DNA of 64,000 bases from Dichetophora obliterata. Its lineage: Eukaryota > Arthropoda > Insecta > Diptera > Sciomyzidae. The translations under genes were made by a program, and so were the position numbers. Positions 52,175 to 63,769 of the stretch are shown in pieces. The stretch lies in assembly GCA_963920525.1 (NCBI GenBank), contig OY986438.1, positions 74,758,636 through 74,822,635 on the forward strand, given 5' to 3'. Position 1 is the first letter of the stretch, and every line of letters starts with the position of its first letter. Below the pieces are notes generated by a model, which was not told the DNA's origin, made no database searches, and was given only the letters and a program-made list of their open reading frames with translations.

Positions 52175-54699
52175 TATCATTGCATTGCATTGTTTTCATT
52201 CTTATTAGGCTACATTTTGTAAATTTGAAGATTTATGAAAGAAATTAAGCAGAACAGATTTCTTGCAATTTACCAAATGTAGCAAAAGTGTCTATGTCAA
52301 TGCGTTTGCAGATATTTTTATTTGCTTTTATGATAGTTTTTTATTTTAAAATTTTTAGCATTTTATTTTATTTTGATATATTTTTTAAGATTTTATTACA
52401 GGATATTTCTTTACTCTTTCTTTGATATATTATTGAAAATTTTTTAGAGCATATTTTTTACTTTTTGTTTGGATATTTCTGTATTTTTTAGTTAAAATGA
52501 AATATATTAAAAAACGAAGATATTTGCGTCGAAAATTAAAATTTTGAATTTAGAATTGTTTTTTTGGCTTTAGTTAGGTAACGATGTTGTATACAATTCA
52601 TTTTACTAAGATTTTCTATAGTTTTCAAGATATGATAATTTTATTGGTGAAAAAAATGGGAATTTTTTTAACCTTATTATCCACTAGCTGATATACCCGG
52701 TGTTACTCGAGAGTTACATTCATATTTACAAATTTTAATATACACTTCGTTTTAATGGTTTTAAAAAAATGTTGAATTTTCAGCGTTTCAGTTACAAATT
52801 CCTGAATTGCTTGAGATATAATTATTTTCTGTTTACGACTGCTCTAAGCAATGGAAAAACAAATTAGAATTAAACGGAACATTAAAAAGTGGTCACCATG
52901 ATACTTATATGGTAACTAAAACTTTTCATTGGTATTTCTTTTCTGTTTGCTCTTGTAGTATAAATACTTTTATGTTGGATGTTATATTATTAAACCCGAA
53001 CGACAATGAGAATAAAATAAAAAAATTGAAAGATTTTTTACATTTTCTAAATTTTTTCCATATATTTTGTAAGTTCTTAGATTAATTTTTTAAAATTTTC
53101 CAAATGCTTAACTTAAGGGAAATTTTTTGTGCTGTCTGATTGTTTGGAATCAAAATGGCTTAAGAAATAAAACTTTAATTTTTAATCAAGGTAGGATCAA
53201 TTTCCTTTTTGGGGAAATTTGTTTAGATTTGAAAAGCAACAATTCTCAATGTCAATAAATTTAGTTGTATTTGTGTTGACGTTTTTGTTGGATGTTACGT
53301 TTTGTTGATAAGTATTTAAAGAACTATAAATAATAATGATAATTATTAAAGAATAAAGAAAGATTTTTTAACGAAACAATTATGAATATATAGCAACATT
53401 ATTCTAGATAATATTGAAATAACTTTCATAAAAAATTCATGCACACTTTGTAGATTTTTTCGTTTATATTGATGCAGACAAAAACCACTTCCATTTTTAT
53501 GATACGTAACGCGTACTTTTTTGTTTGCTTATAAGTATTTAAAGTATTTCTCCAAAATAAAAATAATTAAGGGATTAATCAGTTTATCTGAATTATCAAA
53601 CCTTCGATTAATCGATTAATCAGAAATTTGATTATTTGAAATCTGCATTATTTAAAATTTGTATAATAAAGTGTTTATTCAGCGAATGTAAATATTAGTA
53701 TGATGGTACAGCAAATATTTTGTAAATATTGCAACACATATTAATATTATATATTCTGCATATGGGCAAAACCACAGAAAAGTCAACTGACCAAAACATG
53801 AAAACTTATTACATACGTATTATTTTATGATATTGTCTAAGAGAAACATCTTAATTTTATTAATTTAACTAATTTATGCATCAATTTATTTACAATGATG
53901 ATCAGATCGCCTGCACTGTTTTGCTAGCTTATTTTAAAGAACACTTAAACTAAAAACTAAATGCTAATTAGTTTAGTAAAGCACTAGTAAAGCACTTAAC
54001 TAAAAACTAATAGTTTTTATTACTCTCGTTAGGGCTCTTGAGCGAGTTCTAAAAGTTCATCAACTCTTCTCCTATGGCGTCAACGAAAAAAAATTTGTGA
54101 ATTAGATTTTTAAAATTAATAAATTAGTGGTACGGTTTTAGTTAAATTGTTCTTTAAAAAAAGGCATCAAACATTTAAATCGAATTTAAGGTACTAGAGG
54201 TATATTTTACTTTTAAAAAGGAATTTAATTTTCTTATTGCAATAAAAAATCGTTTGTAAACATTTTGTAAATTTTTACTTTGGATACTTTTACGAAAAAA
54301 ATCTCCAAGAACCTAAAAGTTTCACAATTTAACCGAAAACATCACAAGTGGCTATTGCATAGTCCTAAGCTATTTATTGCAAAAAATTACAAAAATCAAA
54401 ATTCGGATAAGAAAGTTATAGCTCTGTTGAAACTCGACTTTTTTTCAAAAATCCTCAAAGTGGTGCCTGTTGCTGGCATTTCGAATAAAAAAATCACTTT
54501 TAATTTTATATTAGGATTTTTGCGAACAATTAATCCTTTTTTCAAAAACTTCCGACAAATTTCTGTTTGTTTCTTCCGAAAATGGTGCAAAAGTTGATTT
54601 TGTCGTGAAAATAGTAAAAACTGGAAATTGCATTTTTTTAATTTCTCATATGATGTATCATTTCATGTTTCATTTTTAATAGCTCTTATTAAATACTTA
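52175..54699. other. 2.5-kb AT-rich stretch without recognised elements
   Basis: Mostly T/A runs. At 52685 CTAGCTGATATACCCGGTGT resembles a widespread insect repeat end. The plus-strand ORF 54280-54597 (105 codons, basic) has no domain I recognise and sits in low-complexity DNA. Confidence 0.4.
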
Positions 54700-57420
54700 A
54701 AAATAATATTTGACTTTTTAAAAAATTAAGAAACTAAAAAATATTTTACAATTCATGGTTGGTTTAGATGGTGATTCTACATGCGAGTAGGATCCAAGTA
54801 GCTCTAGTGAGCCGTTTTGATACCATAACCTCGTGTTTCTGTTGGTTGACTGGGCAGCGCACTGCTAGGTTATAACCATCCGGTGCGATTGATGAATGTT
54901 AGGAGATTGTTGATTTTTGTTGTTGAGAGTTCCTCTAAGTTGCTGAGGAAGGGCCTGCCAAGCGTTGTTAGTCTGGACCTGGCCAGGGCCGGGCAGGTGC
55001 ACAGAAAGTGTGTTAGTGTTTCTTTTTCATTTGGGTCATCGCAGCTGCGACAGTGGGTGTTGAAAGGTAGTCCGATTCTCTCGGCATGAACTCCGATGCA
55101 CCAGTGACCCGTAATAATAGCCGTTAATCTGGCTATGTCGCTCCGGGGCTTTGAGAGCATCTGTTGAGTTCTGCCTATGTTGTAAAGGGGTCATATTTTT
55201 CTTGATGTGCTGCAGGTTGGTAGTTCTCTCCATCTACGACCGGCTAAGGTTAAGTAGTAAGAACGAATTCCTCCCTTGACTGTGTTCAGTGGAACTTCGA
55301 CTGGTTCCGCTCTGGAAGCGTCAAGGGAAGAACCCCGCCTGGCCAATTCATCCGCCTTTTCATTACCATAAATGTTCCTATGGCCGGGAACCCAGATCAT
55401 CGCAATGCTAAGTTGGTGACTTAGCCGGGCCAGTTCATCCTTACACTGCCTTACCAGTTTGGAGTTGGTACTGATCGCAGCTAAAGATTTAACGGCAGCT
55501 TGGCTATCCGTCAGAATAGCTGCGTTAAGGTGGTTGGTGTTAGCTCTCCTTAAGGTGCGACAAGCTTCTCTTATCGCAAAAAGCTCGGCCTGAAAGACGC
55601 TGGCTGAGTTTGGTAGACGAAAAGAGTCCGCCACCCCCAGTTTCTCAGAGTATATGCCCGCTCCCACTCCGCACTCCATCTTGGAGCCATCCGTGTAAAA
55701 GGACACATCGAAGGCTAGATCAATTCCCCCATTGCGCCATTCCACCCTGGTGGGAAACTTGGTTGTAAAGGATTTCGTGAAGTCGAGTTTGGGAGTGTCG
55801 TAGTCCGTTTTTCCAGGAATCAGTTCCTGAGGTAGCGGATTAAGAATGTTGCTGTGTCCATATGGTCTATTTCGCCAGTTGTACGACTCTCTGAGTCTGA
55901 CTGCACTGTTTGTTGCGGTAAGCTTAATATGTAAATCTATGGGGAGTAAATGTGTCAGGACATTAAGTGCATCAGTGGGGCATGAGCAGATACCCCCTGT
56001 GATACCTATGCATGCGGATCGCTGGATCCGAGCTAGTTTTGTTGTGTTGTATGCTTTATTCAGTGCAGGCCACCATACTAGTGCACCATACGCCAAGATA
56101 GGTCGCACTACTGCTGTGTATAGCCATAAGAGCATTTTTGGTTGAAGACCCCATTTCCTACCAAAGGTTTTTTTGCAGGCGTAGAAGGCTATACAGGCCT
56201 TCTTGACCCTTTGTTCGATGTTAGTTTTCCAGCTTAGCTTAGGATCCAGAATGACACCTAGTAATTTTGCGCTACTGGATAGTTGTAAGAGGTTGGTTGT
56301 TGAGCTTTGGAAGGACAAATTGTGGCGCTTTGGTTTTTGTGGTGAATAACATCAGTTCCGTCTTGCTAGGGTTAACTCCTAGGCCGCACCTGGCAGCCCA
56401 GACACTGAGTTTTCCCAAAGCAACCTCCATTAGCTCACTGAGCATAGAGGGGAACAGTCCTGACACCATAACAACCACGTCATCCGCATAAGCCACCACT
56501 TTGACCCCATTGCAATTTAGTGTATTAAGAAATTCATTCATGGCGATGAGCCAGAGTAGGGGGGAAATTACTCCTCCTTGCGGAGTACCCCTACTGACAA
56601 ATCTCGTGAGTTGGCAGCCACCCAGGTCTGCCTGGATTATTCTGTTTCTGAGCATTGAGACTATCCAGTTTCTCACCGGTGCTTGTACGCCAAGGTTGGT
56701 AAGAGAATCAAAAATGGCCCTAGTATGAATATTGTTAAAAGCCCCTTCTATGTCTAAGAAGGCCGCAAGAGTGTATTGTTTAAAGTAAATTGATCTTTCA
56801 ATAGTGGTAATAACCTCGTGTAGGGCGGTATCTGTGGATCTGCCCTTGAGGTATGCGTGTTGGGCGTTGGATATGTTAGCACCCTTTAGAACGTCCCTGA
56901 GATGAATATCCAGTACACGCTCTAGGGTTTTCAGTGCGAATGATGTGAGGCTTATTGGTCTAAAATCCTTGGCTGATTCGTGACCTCTCCTCCCAGCTTT
57001 GGGTATAAATATTACCTTAACTCTTCTCCAGCTCCTTGGAGTGTAGTTAAGGCAGAGACACTTAGTGAAGATAGAGAGTAGGATAGGTGCAACTACATCT
57101 TGTAGCTTCTGCAACATTATTGGAAGTATGCCGTCGGGACCTGGGGATTTGTATGGAGAGAAGCTGCTTAAGGCCCAGATAACCCTTTCCATTGAGATAA
57201 AGGAGCCAGTCGGAAACGCCGCAGTTGCCGCAGTGAGGTGATTATATACCTAAGTTCTCATTGCAGTTGCTCCTGCAGCCGGGAAAGTGTGTGTTGAGTA
57301 AGTGTTCCAGGGATTCATTGGTAGATTCTGTCCACGTACCATCATCTTTCCGAATGAAAGATGGACTGGTGCTTTCTTTGGACAGAATTTTGCTTAGAAT
57401 TTACAATTCATACGTACTTA
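54700..57420 (-). mobile_element. LOA/jockey-like non-LTR retrotransposon, 5'-truncated
   Basis: The coding region runs on the minus strand from about 57420 (RT linker, DDGTWTESTNESLEHLL) to 54870, followed by a 3' UTR to about 54700 without a clear poly-A. RT followed by RNase H and a Cys-rich C-terminus fits the LOA/I-like lineages. It is GC-richer than its surroundings and has few breaks, so it is among the younger insertions. Endonuclease and ORF1 are missing. Confidence 0.82.
54870..57420 (-). pseudogene. ORF2: reverse transcriptase, RNase H and Cys/His tail, frameshifted
   Basis: RT (57192-56272): SPYKSPGPDG, FRPISLTSF, AFLDIEGAFNN, GTPQGGVISPLLW and an intact catalytic YADDVVV box near 56490. 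Thumb (56318 on): LGVILDPKLSW and VVRPILAYGA. RNase H: FYTDGSK (about 55690), the E in VFQAELFAIREA, LTDSQAAVKSL and the GNEKADELAR motif (about 55360). C-terminus (55160-54870): C-x2-C..H..C as in CRSCDDPNEKETLTHFLCTC. Frameshifts occur near 57240, 56300 and 55180; catalytic residues of both enzymes remain. It would copy its RNA at a nicked genomic site. Confidence 0.88.
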
Positions 57421-57959
57421 ATTTTTTCTGCTTGCATAAAATTGTATTTAAAAGTAACTTAAAAAAAAAATTTCCCATGCCACTGATTTCCAACCAATTA
57501 AGAAATGCTTTTCAGAAATGCTCATAAAAGAAAAGACTTAAAAATATTGAATTTGATCGCAGCCATGTCTTTGAATACCTTTGTTTAAAAATAATGCGTT
57601 CCGTAAGCGAGATGAATAAAATTTTCAGCAATACTTTCTCGGTTACATGAAACTAATGATTTTGCTATATGTAAAAATAACAGAAACATGTTTAAAATAG
57701 TACGTTAAAAGTGTTATATATTAAAAATGGTTCCAATCAATGTTTAAAATTCAATAATTATATTACTTCGTTTTGTACTACTCGAAATAAAACTTGCAAA
57801 TTAGACTCGCCCACCAGACTACACCGTAAACGTAAAATCTATCTGAAATAAATCTGTTGTCTACTTTTCTGATTGGGAAGAACTATTTTTGGTGGTTGTT
57901 TGGATATAATTTTTTAAAATTATTACAATTTGAACAAAAGTAAAGTAATAAAGTTCTCA
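57421..57959. other. Spacer, nothing recognised
   Basis: AT-rich; no ORF or repeat pair seen. Confidence 0.4.
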
Positions 57960-58365
57960 AAGCAAATACTTTGAATGAATCTAATTTCGTTTTATTTTTT
58001 TTTAATATTAAGAAAATACTTTGAATTCAATTTAATTTGATTTTTATTTCCTTATATATTCTAAATAAATCGAAGGAACATTTCCTCAAATGCATTCTTT
58101 TGTTTTGTTCATGAACAAACATTTTTCCAGCTCGATTAAGCAATAATTATTTCATTAGCCGATTCAGAAATCCGTCTTTCTATTTGGCTAATGAAATATC
58201 TGAAAATCTTTCTTGCAGCAGCAACCAAAATATTGCTACAACAAAAATGTCCAGCTAGCAGCAAAATAAATTTGGCAACCATGTACTTGCAAATAAGAAC
58301 CTGTCAAATTTAATTTTCATTCAATAAGTTGCAATATTTCTTCAGATTGTCTAATAGGAAGAAAC
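57960..58365 (+). repeat. Dispersed repeat with a TTTCATTAGCCG hairpin, copy 2
   Basis: Diverged copy of 30470-30900 in the same orientation. The hairpin arms at 58150-58163 and 58182-58196 are kept (TTTCATTAGCCGA / TTGGCTAATGAAA), as are CCGTCTTT in the loop and AATGTCCAGCTAG downstream. Confidence 0.65.
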
Positions 58366-58393
58366 AGGCAAGGGCATTAAAACATAACCGATC

Positions 58394-58742
58394 TTTTTGC
58401 TCCCTTGTGCAAACAGCCGAAATGATCAAAAATATAGAAAAAAATATATTTCTTTACATATTGTTTTCTATATTCGACCTTCAATCGATTCTATTCAGAT
58501 TATAAAAGGAAGAAAGAAGCCAACATATATAAAACAAGGGATCTATTCCTAGCTCGCTTGTGTTCACACATTTTCATTTCTATTTCGCTGTTCCCAAAAG
58601 ACAACGTCGAAATTCGCTGCGCTTTGCCGCTGCTGCGGCGCTTTTGAGTGAGATGCCAATGTCGACCTCACCGAGATTTATTAGGAAATTTTAACAGTGA
58701 GTTTCTGGACCTCTTCTACTCATTTATTCTCTTTGGTGTGAC
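58394..58742 (+). repeat. ~350-bp inverted repeat, right copy, promoter-like
   Basis: Inverse of 51851-52174. ATTATAAAAGGAAGAAAGA (about 58500), GGGATCTATTCCTAGCTCG, a GC-rich CGCTTTGCCGCTGCTGCGGC insertion absent from the other copy, an ATG at 58651 with a short frame, and TTTTAACAGTGAGT (about 58690) as a splice-donor-like end. Downstream on the same strand lies the fragment 59210-59657. Confidence 0.65.
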
Positions 58743-59209
58743 TTTCAAAGGACTGACAGAATTTAAAGTATATTTAGAAAAAAAAAGAAAGAGATATGTA
58801 AAAAAAATTCTAACAAAAAGTAGAAAAAAGAAAAGCACTCTGTGCAGTCCATTTGGAAGTTACATTTAGTAATTAATATAAATTCTAAAGAACTTACTTT
58901 TCACTGCGACTTCTTCGATGTCCAAATATTATTACTTAAGAAAATTCTCTTTCTGTTGGTGCATTAGAAGCTGGTAGACTTAAGGTGTTAGGGGTAGTGG
59001 GAATTTTTCACGCCAAATTTTCTTTTTTTACATTTTCTTTAAGTATAATATTTTTAAAATATTCACTGAAAATTTGAAGTGAAACCGACAAATACTTTTT
59101 ATTTGTTATTCGACAATTAACAAAGGGCCCTCGGGCGCTCCAGAACGCTTGAGAGCAGCTGCTGCTAGCTGCAAGCAACCGGTTTATTATTTGTTTGTCG
59201 CCAGTATGC
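58743..59209. other. Spacer between the promoter-like repeat and the next fragment
   Basis: AT-rich except for 59120-59200 (GGGCCCTCGGGCGC). TTAGGGGTAGTGGGAATTTT at 58988 may mark an element end, since CTAACCCCTAAAAC at 63541 is weakly complementary. Confidence 0.35.
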
Positions 59210-59657
59210 CTGTGGTATTGACACTGATGCTTAAGAAGTTATCAAGCCAATTTACGAAGATCTCAGTAATGACAATTTACTTTCAAGATGTATAGGTGGA
59301 TTCAGTCAGAATAATAATGAGAGCTAGAACCAACTAGTGTAGAAAATATGCTCAAAAACCATAAGTACTAGTTTTACTTTTGTACAATTTGCTGCCTTCA
59401 TTGCTACTTGTGTATTCAATGAAGGTATAAATTCATTTTTGATCATAATGAATACACTGGAACTCAACTGTGGGCCTAATTATCATCGGTGTGCCAAAAA
59501 ACGGATGCTTGCACTCGTGAAAGTAGCAGATAAGAGCGCTAACGATAATACTCGAGAAGCTAGAATGCTACGTAGACAACAGCAAATCAATATTTTGGAA
59601 GCTTTTATCACAGCTGAAGAACTATTATATGGCCCAGGAATAGATGACTTGATGTAA
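59210..59657 (+). pseudogene. Unassigned transposase-like family, C-terminal fragment
   Basis: With one frameshift and one stop, the plus strand reads IKPIYEDLSNDNLLSRCIGG then FSQNNNES, FVQFAAFIATCVFNEGI and finally REARMLRRQQQ with an LLYGPGIDDLM end. This series (E-D-L-S..L..R-C-x-G-G-x-x-Q-N-x-N-E-S .. F-N-E-G .. Y-G-P-G-I) is one I recall from a multicopy uncharacterised family in insects and cnidarians that looks like a mutator-type or other DDE transposase. The naming is uncertain. A hAT element inserted 30 bp past the stop. Confidence 0.5.
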
Positions 59658-59916
59658 GTAATTTAATAATTCGTATTACTCTACATCAGTGGTTCCCAAA
59701 CTATTTTGGTCATGGAACCCTAAAATGTTTTGCCAATGATTGCGGAACCCTAAATATTAAAAAAAAACGAATTTTCAAAATTTAATGATATATTACATAA
59801 AACAAGTACTATTTTTATATATCAGATTTAATTGAATAAGATAAAACTTAAAAAAGCGAATTCATGGAAATAATTTATAAAAATACAAAAAATAAACCAA
59901 AATAAATGAAAAATCT

Positions 59917-61875
59917 TTAATGCGAAGAATGCAGCTGCTTTTTTAATTCTATTATTCTCCTAAAATTGGGCGCTATGTTTGATAATTGAACTCTCATATC
60001 AGGTGCAGCATCAAGTTTGTTCCGATATTTGGTTTTTGTCGCAACATATTTGGAAAACCCAGCTTCACACAAATAAGTGGTTGCAAACGGCAAAAGAATT
60101 CGAATAGCCTGTTTTGACAAATTTGGATATTCATCGAATACATCATACCAGAATATTGTTACTGAAACGGTTGCGAATTTGGCTTTTAATTGTGTATCCG
60201 AACTCAATTCAATCAAACTTTCATAATCCATGGAATGAAGTTCTTTTGGTTTTTCTTTTATTTTGAAAGGATTTTGTACCCAGTAATTATCTTGATTCTG
60301 TAGGCTTGGAAAGTAATCACTGAGTGATTGCTGTAAACTGGACAGATGTGTTTTTATACCATCACGAATTTCCATGTCTAAATCGACTTCAGATTCTTCA
60401 AGAAAATCATTAAGAGTCTGGAAACACTCGAAGTTATTTTTCTCCACAGCTGATATCCAATATTGTATTTTTCTTGAAAAGGCAACCAATTTATCTTTTA
60501 CTTGTAATATGTTGACTTGTTTTCCTTGCAGAGCCAAACATACTTCGTTCAATTTTCCAAATATATCAGCAAGGTATGCAAGTGTAGATAGCCATGTCAT
60601 GTTATTTAATCTGTCTGATAATTCGAATTTATGACCAATAAAATATGCTAACAGTTCCTTTCGCAATTCAAATATTCGCACAAGAGTTTTACCACATGAT
60701 AGCCATCTAACTTCCGTATGAAGAAGTAAAGTGGTGTGAAGGCTTCCCATATCTTCGCACATGGCTGTGAAAATACGTGATTGCAATGGTTTACTTTTAA
60801 TAAAATTTATAATCTTCACTGCTTCGTCTAGAACAGATTTAAATGTCACTGAAATCCTTTTTGTTACTAATGCATATCTGTGAAGAATGCAATGAGTACT
60901 GTTACAGTTTTTTGCAACATTTTTAATCCGTGCTACAACACAACTCACTTTCCCTGTCATTGCTTTTGCTCCATCGCTGCAAACTTCAATACATTTTCCC
61001 CAGTTTATTTCATGCGTTGTCATAAAATTATCAATGCAGTTGAATATCTTCTCCCCTGTGGCGTTTATTTTCACATCTTCACATAAAAGCAAATCTTCTT
61101 AAATTTTTTTATTAAAATCATACCGAACAAAAACAAGCAAAATTGCTAACCCAGAAACGTCTGTGGACTCATCTAGTTGTAATACATAAGCGTTACACGC
61201 CTGCAACCGTGAAATAAGTTCTATTTTAATGTCATCGGCAATATCGTTAATACGCCTCTTAACAGTATTGTTAGAAAGAGACACGCTGTCAACTTTTTTA
61301 CTATACTCTTCGCCCAATACACACGAAACGATATCTTGAACACAGGGTTTAATAAGTGATTCACCAATAACATGTGCCTCGCCTGCAAGAGCAATTCGGT
61401 AAGATACTTTATAAGACGCTTCCGTAATCTTTTGATTATCTGTTTTGAATTTTTGTACCATAAAACTCTTGCAATTATTATGGCTTTCAAGTTTTCTTTC
61501 AAAAAAATAAATATCTTTGCCTTTATCTGTTGGGTGATTTGTTTCCAAATGTCTCTGTAGTTTTGCTGGTGCTAAGGAGCTATTTGCCAATATTTTGTTG
61601 CAAAGTAAACAAACCGCATCTGGAGCCTCCTCGTCACCAGTACTAGTAAATCCAAACGACAGGTAACTAGAATCATATTTACGTCTTTTCGTTGATACCA
61701 CCTGTTTAAAATTGGAAGATGGCAGAGTTGGAAGATAAGGCTGTAGCTGTACGGAACTGGAAGTTGATGGCATTGCGGGTTCCAGAATGCCTGTATCTGT
61801 AGATTCTGAGATTTCTGCACTACTACTAACAACGTCATTTTTCTTTAACGACCCATATTTTAACCATCGATCCAT
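59917..61875 (-). pseudogene. hAT transposase (ZBED/Charlie-like) with a single premature stop
   Basis: A continuous frame of 652 codons from ATG 61875 to 59917, interrupted only by TAA at 61101-61099. BED zinc finger: C89-x2-C92..H109-x4-H114. Catalytic residues: first D in LQLDESTD (residue 235), second D in EVCSDGAKAMTG, the C-x2-H insert THCILHR, the RW block VRWLSCGKTL, and the last acidic residue in LCEAGFSKYVATKTKYRNKL. All hAT landmarks are present and in order, as in the ZBED5/SCAND3-related hAT proteins. The protein would bind the CAGTGGTTCCC ends and excise the element. The stop makes this copy silent unless read through. Confidence 0.9.
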
Positions 61876-62186
61876 TATAAGGGCAATTCTTGTTTATAGA
61901 AACAAAAATGGTAAATATATTACATACTATAATAAATAAATTATAAAAACTATTTATAGTCCTACCTGATTTATAAAAGCACAAGAGGAATAAAAAAAAA
62001 TTACTTTTGTTTACTTAAAAAAATTCACTTAAAAAAAGTAACAGCCTTACGATCAGACTACGAAAATTAACTGATTTCTACAGAACCGTTCGCTGACTGG
62101 GTGTTACCAATTCAATATTTTTTAAATCAGCGTGTGCCGTTTCCTATGCACACTAGATTAGTTTTTAAAAATGAAAATCGGGTTAA

Positions 62187-62340
62187 GCGGTATCTACACG
62201 ATACAACGGCTGTTCCAACGGTTGGTACAATCTTGCGACGATTGTATTGTGTGGACGCTGTGTCGAATGGAAGAAATCGCCAATTTACGGTCGTACGTAC
62301 AACACAGATTGGTACAGCCGTTGAATCGTGTAGATACCGC
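62187..62340. mobile_element. 154-bp MITE flanked by TTAA
   Basis: GCGGTATCTACACGAT..CAACGGCTGT pairs with the complement at the other end (ACAGCCGTTG.ATCGTGTAGATACCGC), arms of ~27 bp. TTAA flanks both sides (62183-62186 and 62341-62344), the target of piggyBac-type elements. The ORFs over it are not genes. Confidence 0.88.
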
Positions 62341-62344
62341 TTAA

Positions 62345-63000
62345 GAGTCACGAGTCAAACGGAAATATTTTCTATATGCTCTAAAAATGTAAGTCCCCAA
62401 GTATTATAGAATTTAAAATAGGGTAAATGCTTCCGATTGGCGACTGAAAGTGGAAAAGTCATTTATATGGAAAAATGTGCTAATTTTTTAAAAAATCTTC
62501 ATAATTTTTTTTAAGTAAAAATTTTTATAAAACTGGTAAGCAATTCTTTTGTTATTTAATTGTTTGTTTAGTTTGTTATGCTTTGCATGGTGTCCTATAA
62601 AAGTGCGTACACTTATCAATTTCTCCAAACCCAACTAAAAAATCATATAAGAGGTGAGATGTCCACTTGTCTGGCAACTATCTGCAGACTGCCATGTGGG
62701 TATGACGTGTTATGGGAGTGCGCACACTAGTCGATCAAATAGTTTGCCAAACGTGAGCCATGATAATTTGCAAACAATATCGAACATAAACTCGCTTACT
62801 CAGCGAGAGTGAAACATTATTGTTTAGGTTTGTTTATTGTGTTTTTTGTTTATGCTTGTGTTTTCAGTCGCCATTTTTAAAAATTTTAAATTACATTTGG
62901 TGGTCGAATGTAAACTTTCCGAAAAAATGCTTGTTTTTTTAATAAAATAAAATTTGTCACGCGGAACCCCTAAATTATTTCGTGGAACCCCAGGGTTCCG
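62345..63000. other. 5' non-coding region of the hAT element
   Basis: AT-rich DNA between the nested MITE and the hAT terminus. It should hold the transposase promoter; no clear motif. The ORF overlapping 62824-63189 is not supported by any domain. Confidence 0.45.
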
Positions 63001-63032
63001 CGGAACACACTTTGGGAAACACTGCTCTACAT

Positions 63033-63769
63033 AAATCGAGTGCAAAACATTAAATGCGTTTTTCTCAAAACTATGTTTTTTGAACTGGTGACCACTGTAA
63101 CTTGAAAACCGCTGAGTAGATTTCAATGAAATTTCTACAGCTTTTGGAAAATATAACAAACTAGTGCCTGATCGAAGGATTATTAGCAATCAACTATTGG
63201 GTTTTTCCCAACAATCTGGAGTAAAATATCTTGATGCCGCCATTTTGTTATTTTTTTTCGATCAGGCACGAGATTATCTATTAATAAAACTATTTTTTGT
63301 CCGATTAATTTTAGTTGAATCTCCAAGGATTAGTGATGGTCACCGCAAGGAACTTCTGTTGGATTTGGATTAACGCAAACAGCCATAACTTGAAAAATTA
63401 TTAATTTTTTTTAAATTTTCGTGAAGTCAAATCGAAACATTATGCAATGACGTCATATTATTACTTTTATAAAATAAAATGATTAACTGGCAACAAAAAA
63501 TTATTGAAAATTCTAATTTTTTTCATGTATCTGACTACTCCTAACCCCTAAAACAAACTCAACTATCTTCAGTATATTTTTGCATTCAATAAATTTTTTA
63601 AAAAAAATGACTAAAAATTTCTACCCATTTCGATCCTGTTGAGGTTGCATCACTTGTTTTTACTACATCTACATAATTTTCAATATAAAATACTTTATCA
63701 AATAAGTATTTTTTTATTAATCAATATATCATCCCTTCAATTTTTTTATGCAAGGCTCAACTCTTTTCA
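63033..63769. other. Right flank of the hAT, with a ~106-bp inverted-repeat element
   Basis: GTGCCTGATCGAA at 63164-63176 is repeated inverted at 63257-63269 (TTCGATCAGGCAC), outlining a small MITE. The sequence TGACCACTGTAACTTGAAAACC (63089) probably belongs to the tail of the family at 59210-59657. The remainder is AT-rich without ORFs. Confidence 0.5.

Larger units (their letters stand above)
59687..63024 (-). mobile_element. hAT transposon, nearly complete, with 8-bp target duplication
   Basis: CAGTGGTTCCCAAACT at 59687 and the complement of AGTGT..TTTGGGAAACACTG at 63024 are inverted ends, flanked by CTCTACAT on both sides (59679-59686, 63025-63032). The total length is 3338 bp. One long transposase frame runs on the minus strand with only one stop. 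A small TTAA-flanked inverted-repeat element (62187-62340) is nested in its 5' region. It is inserted next to the fragment at 59210-59657. Confidence 0.92.

Noticed and set aside
54280..54597. 105-codon basic ORF as a host gene
   Set aside because: Low-complexity Lys/Phe composition in AT-rich DNA, no motif, overlapping ORF on the other strand.
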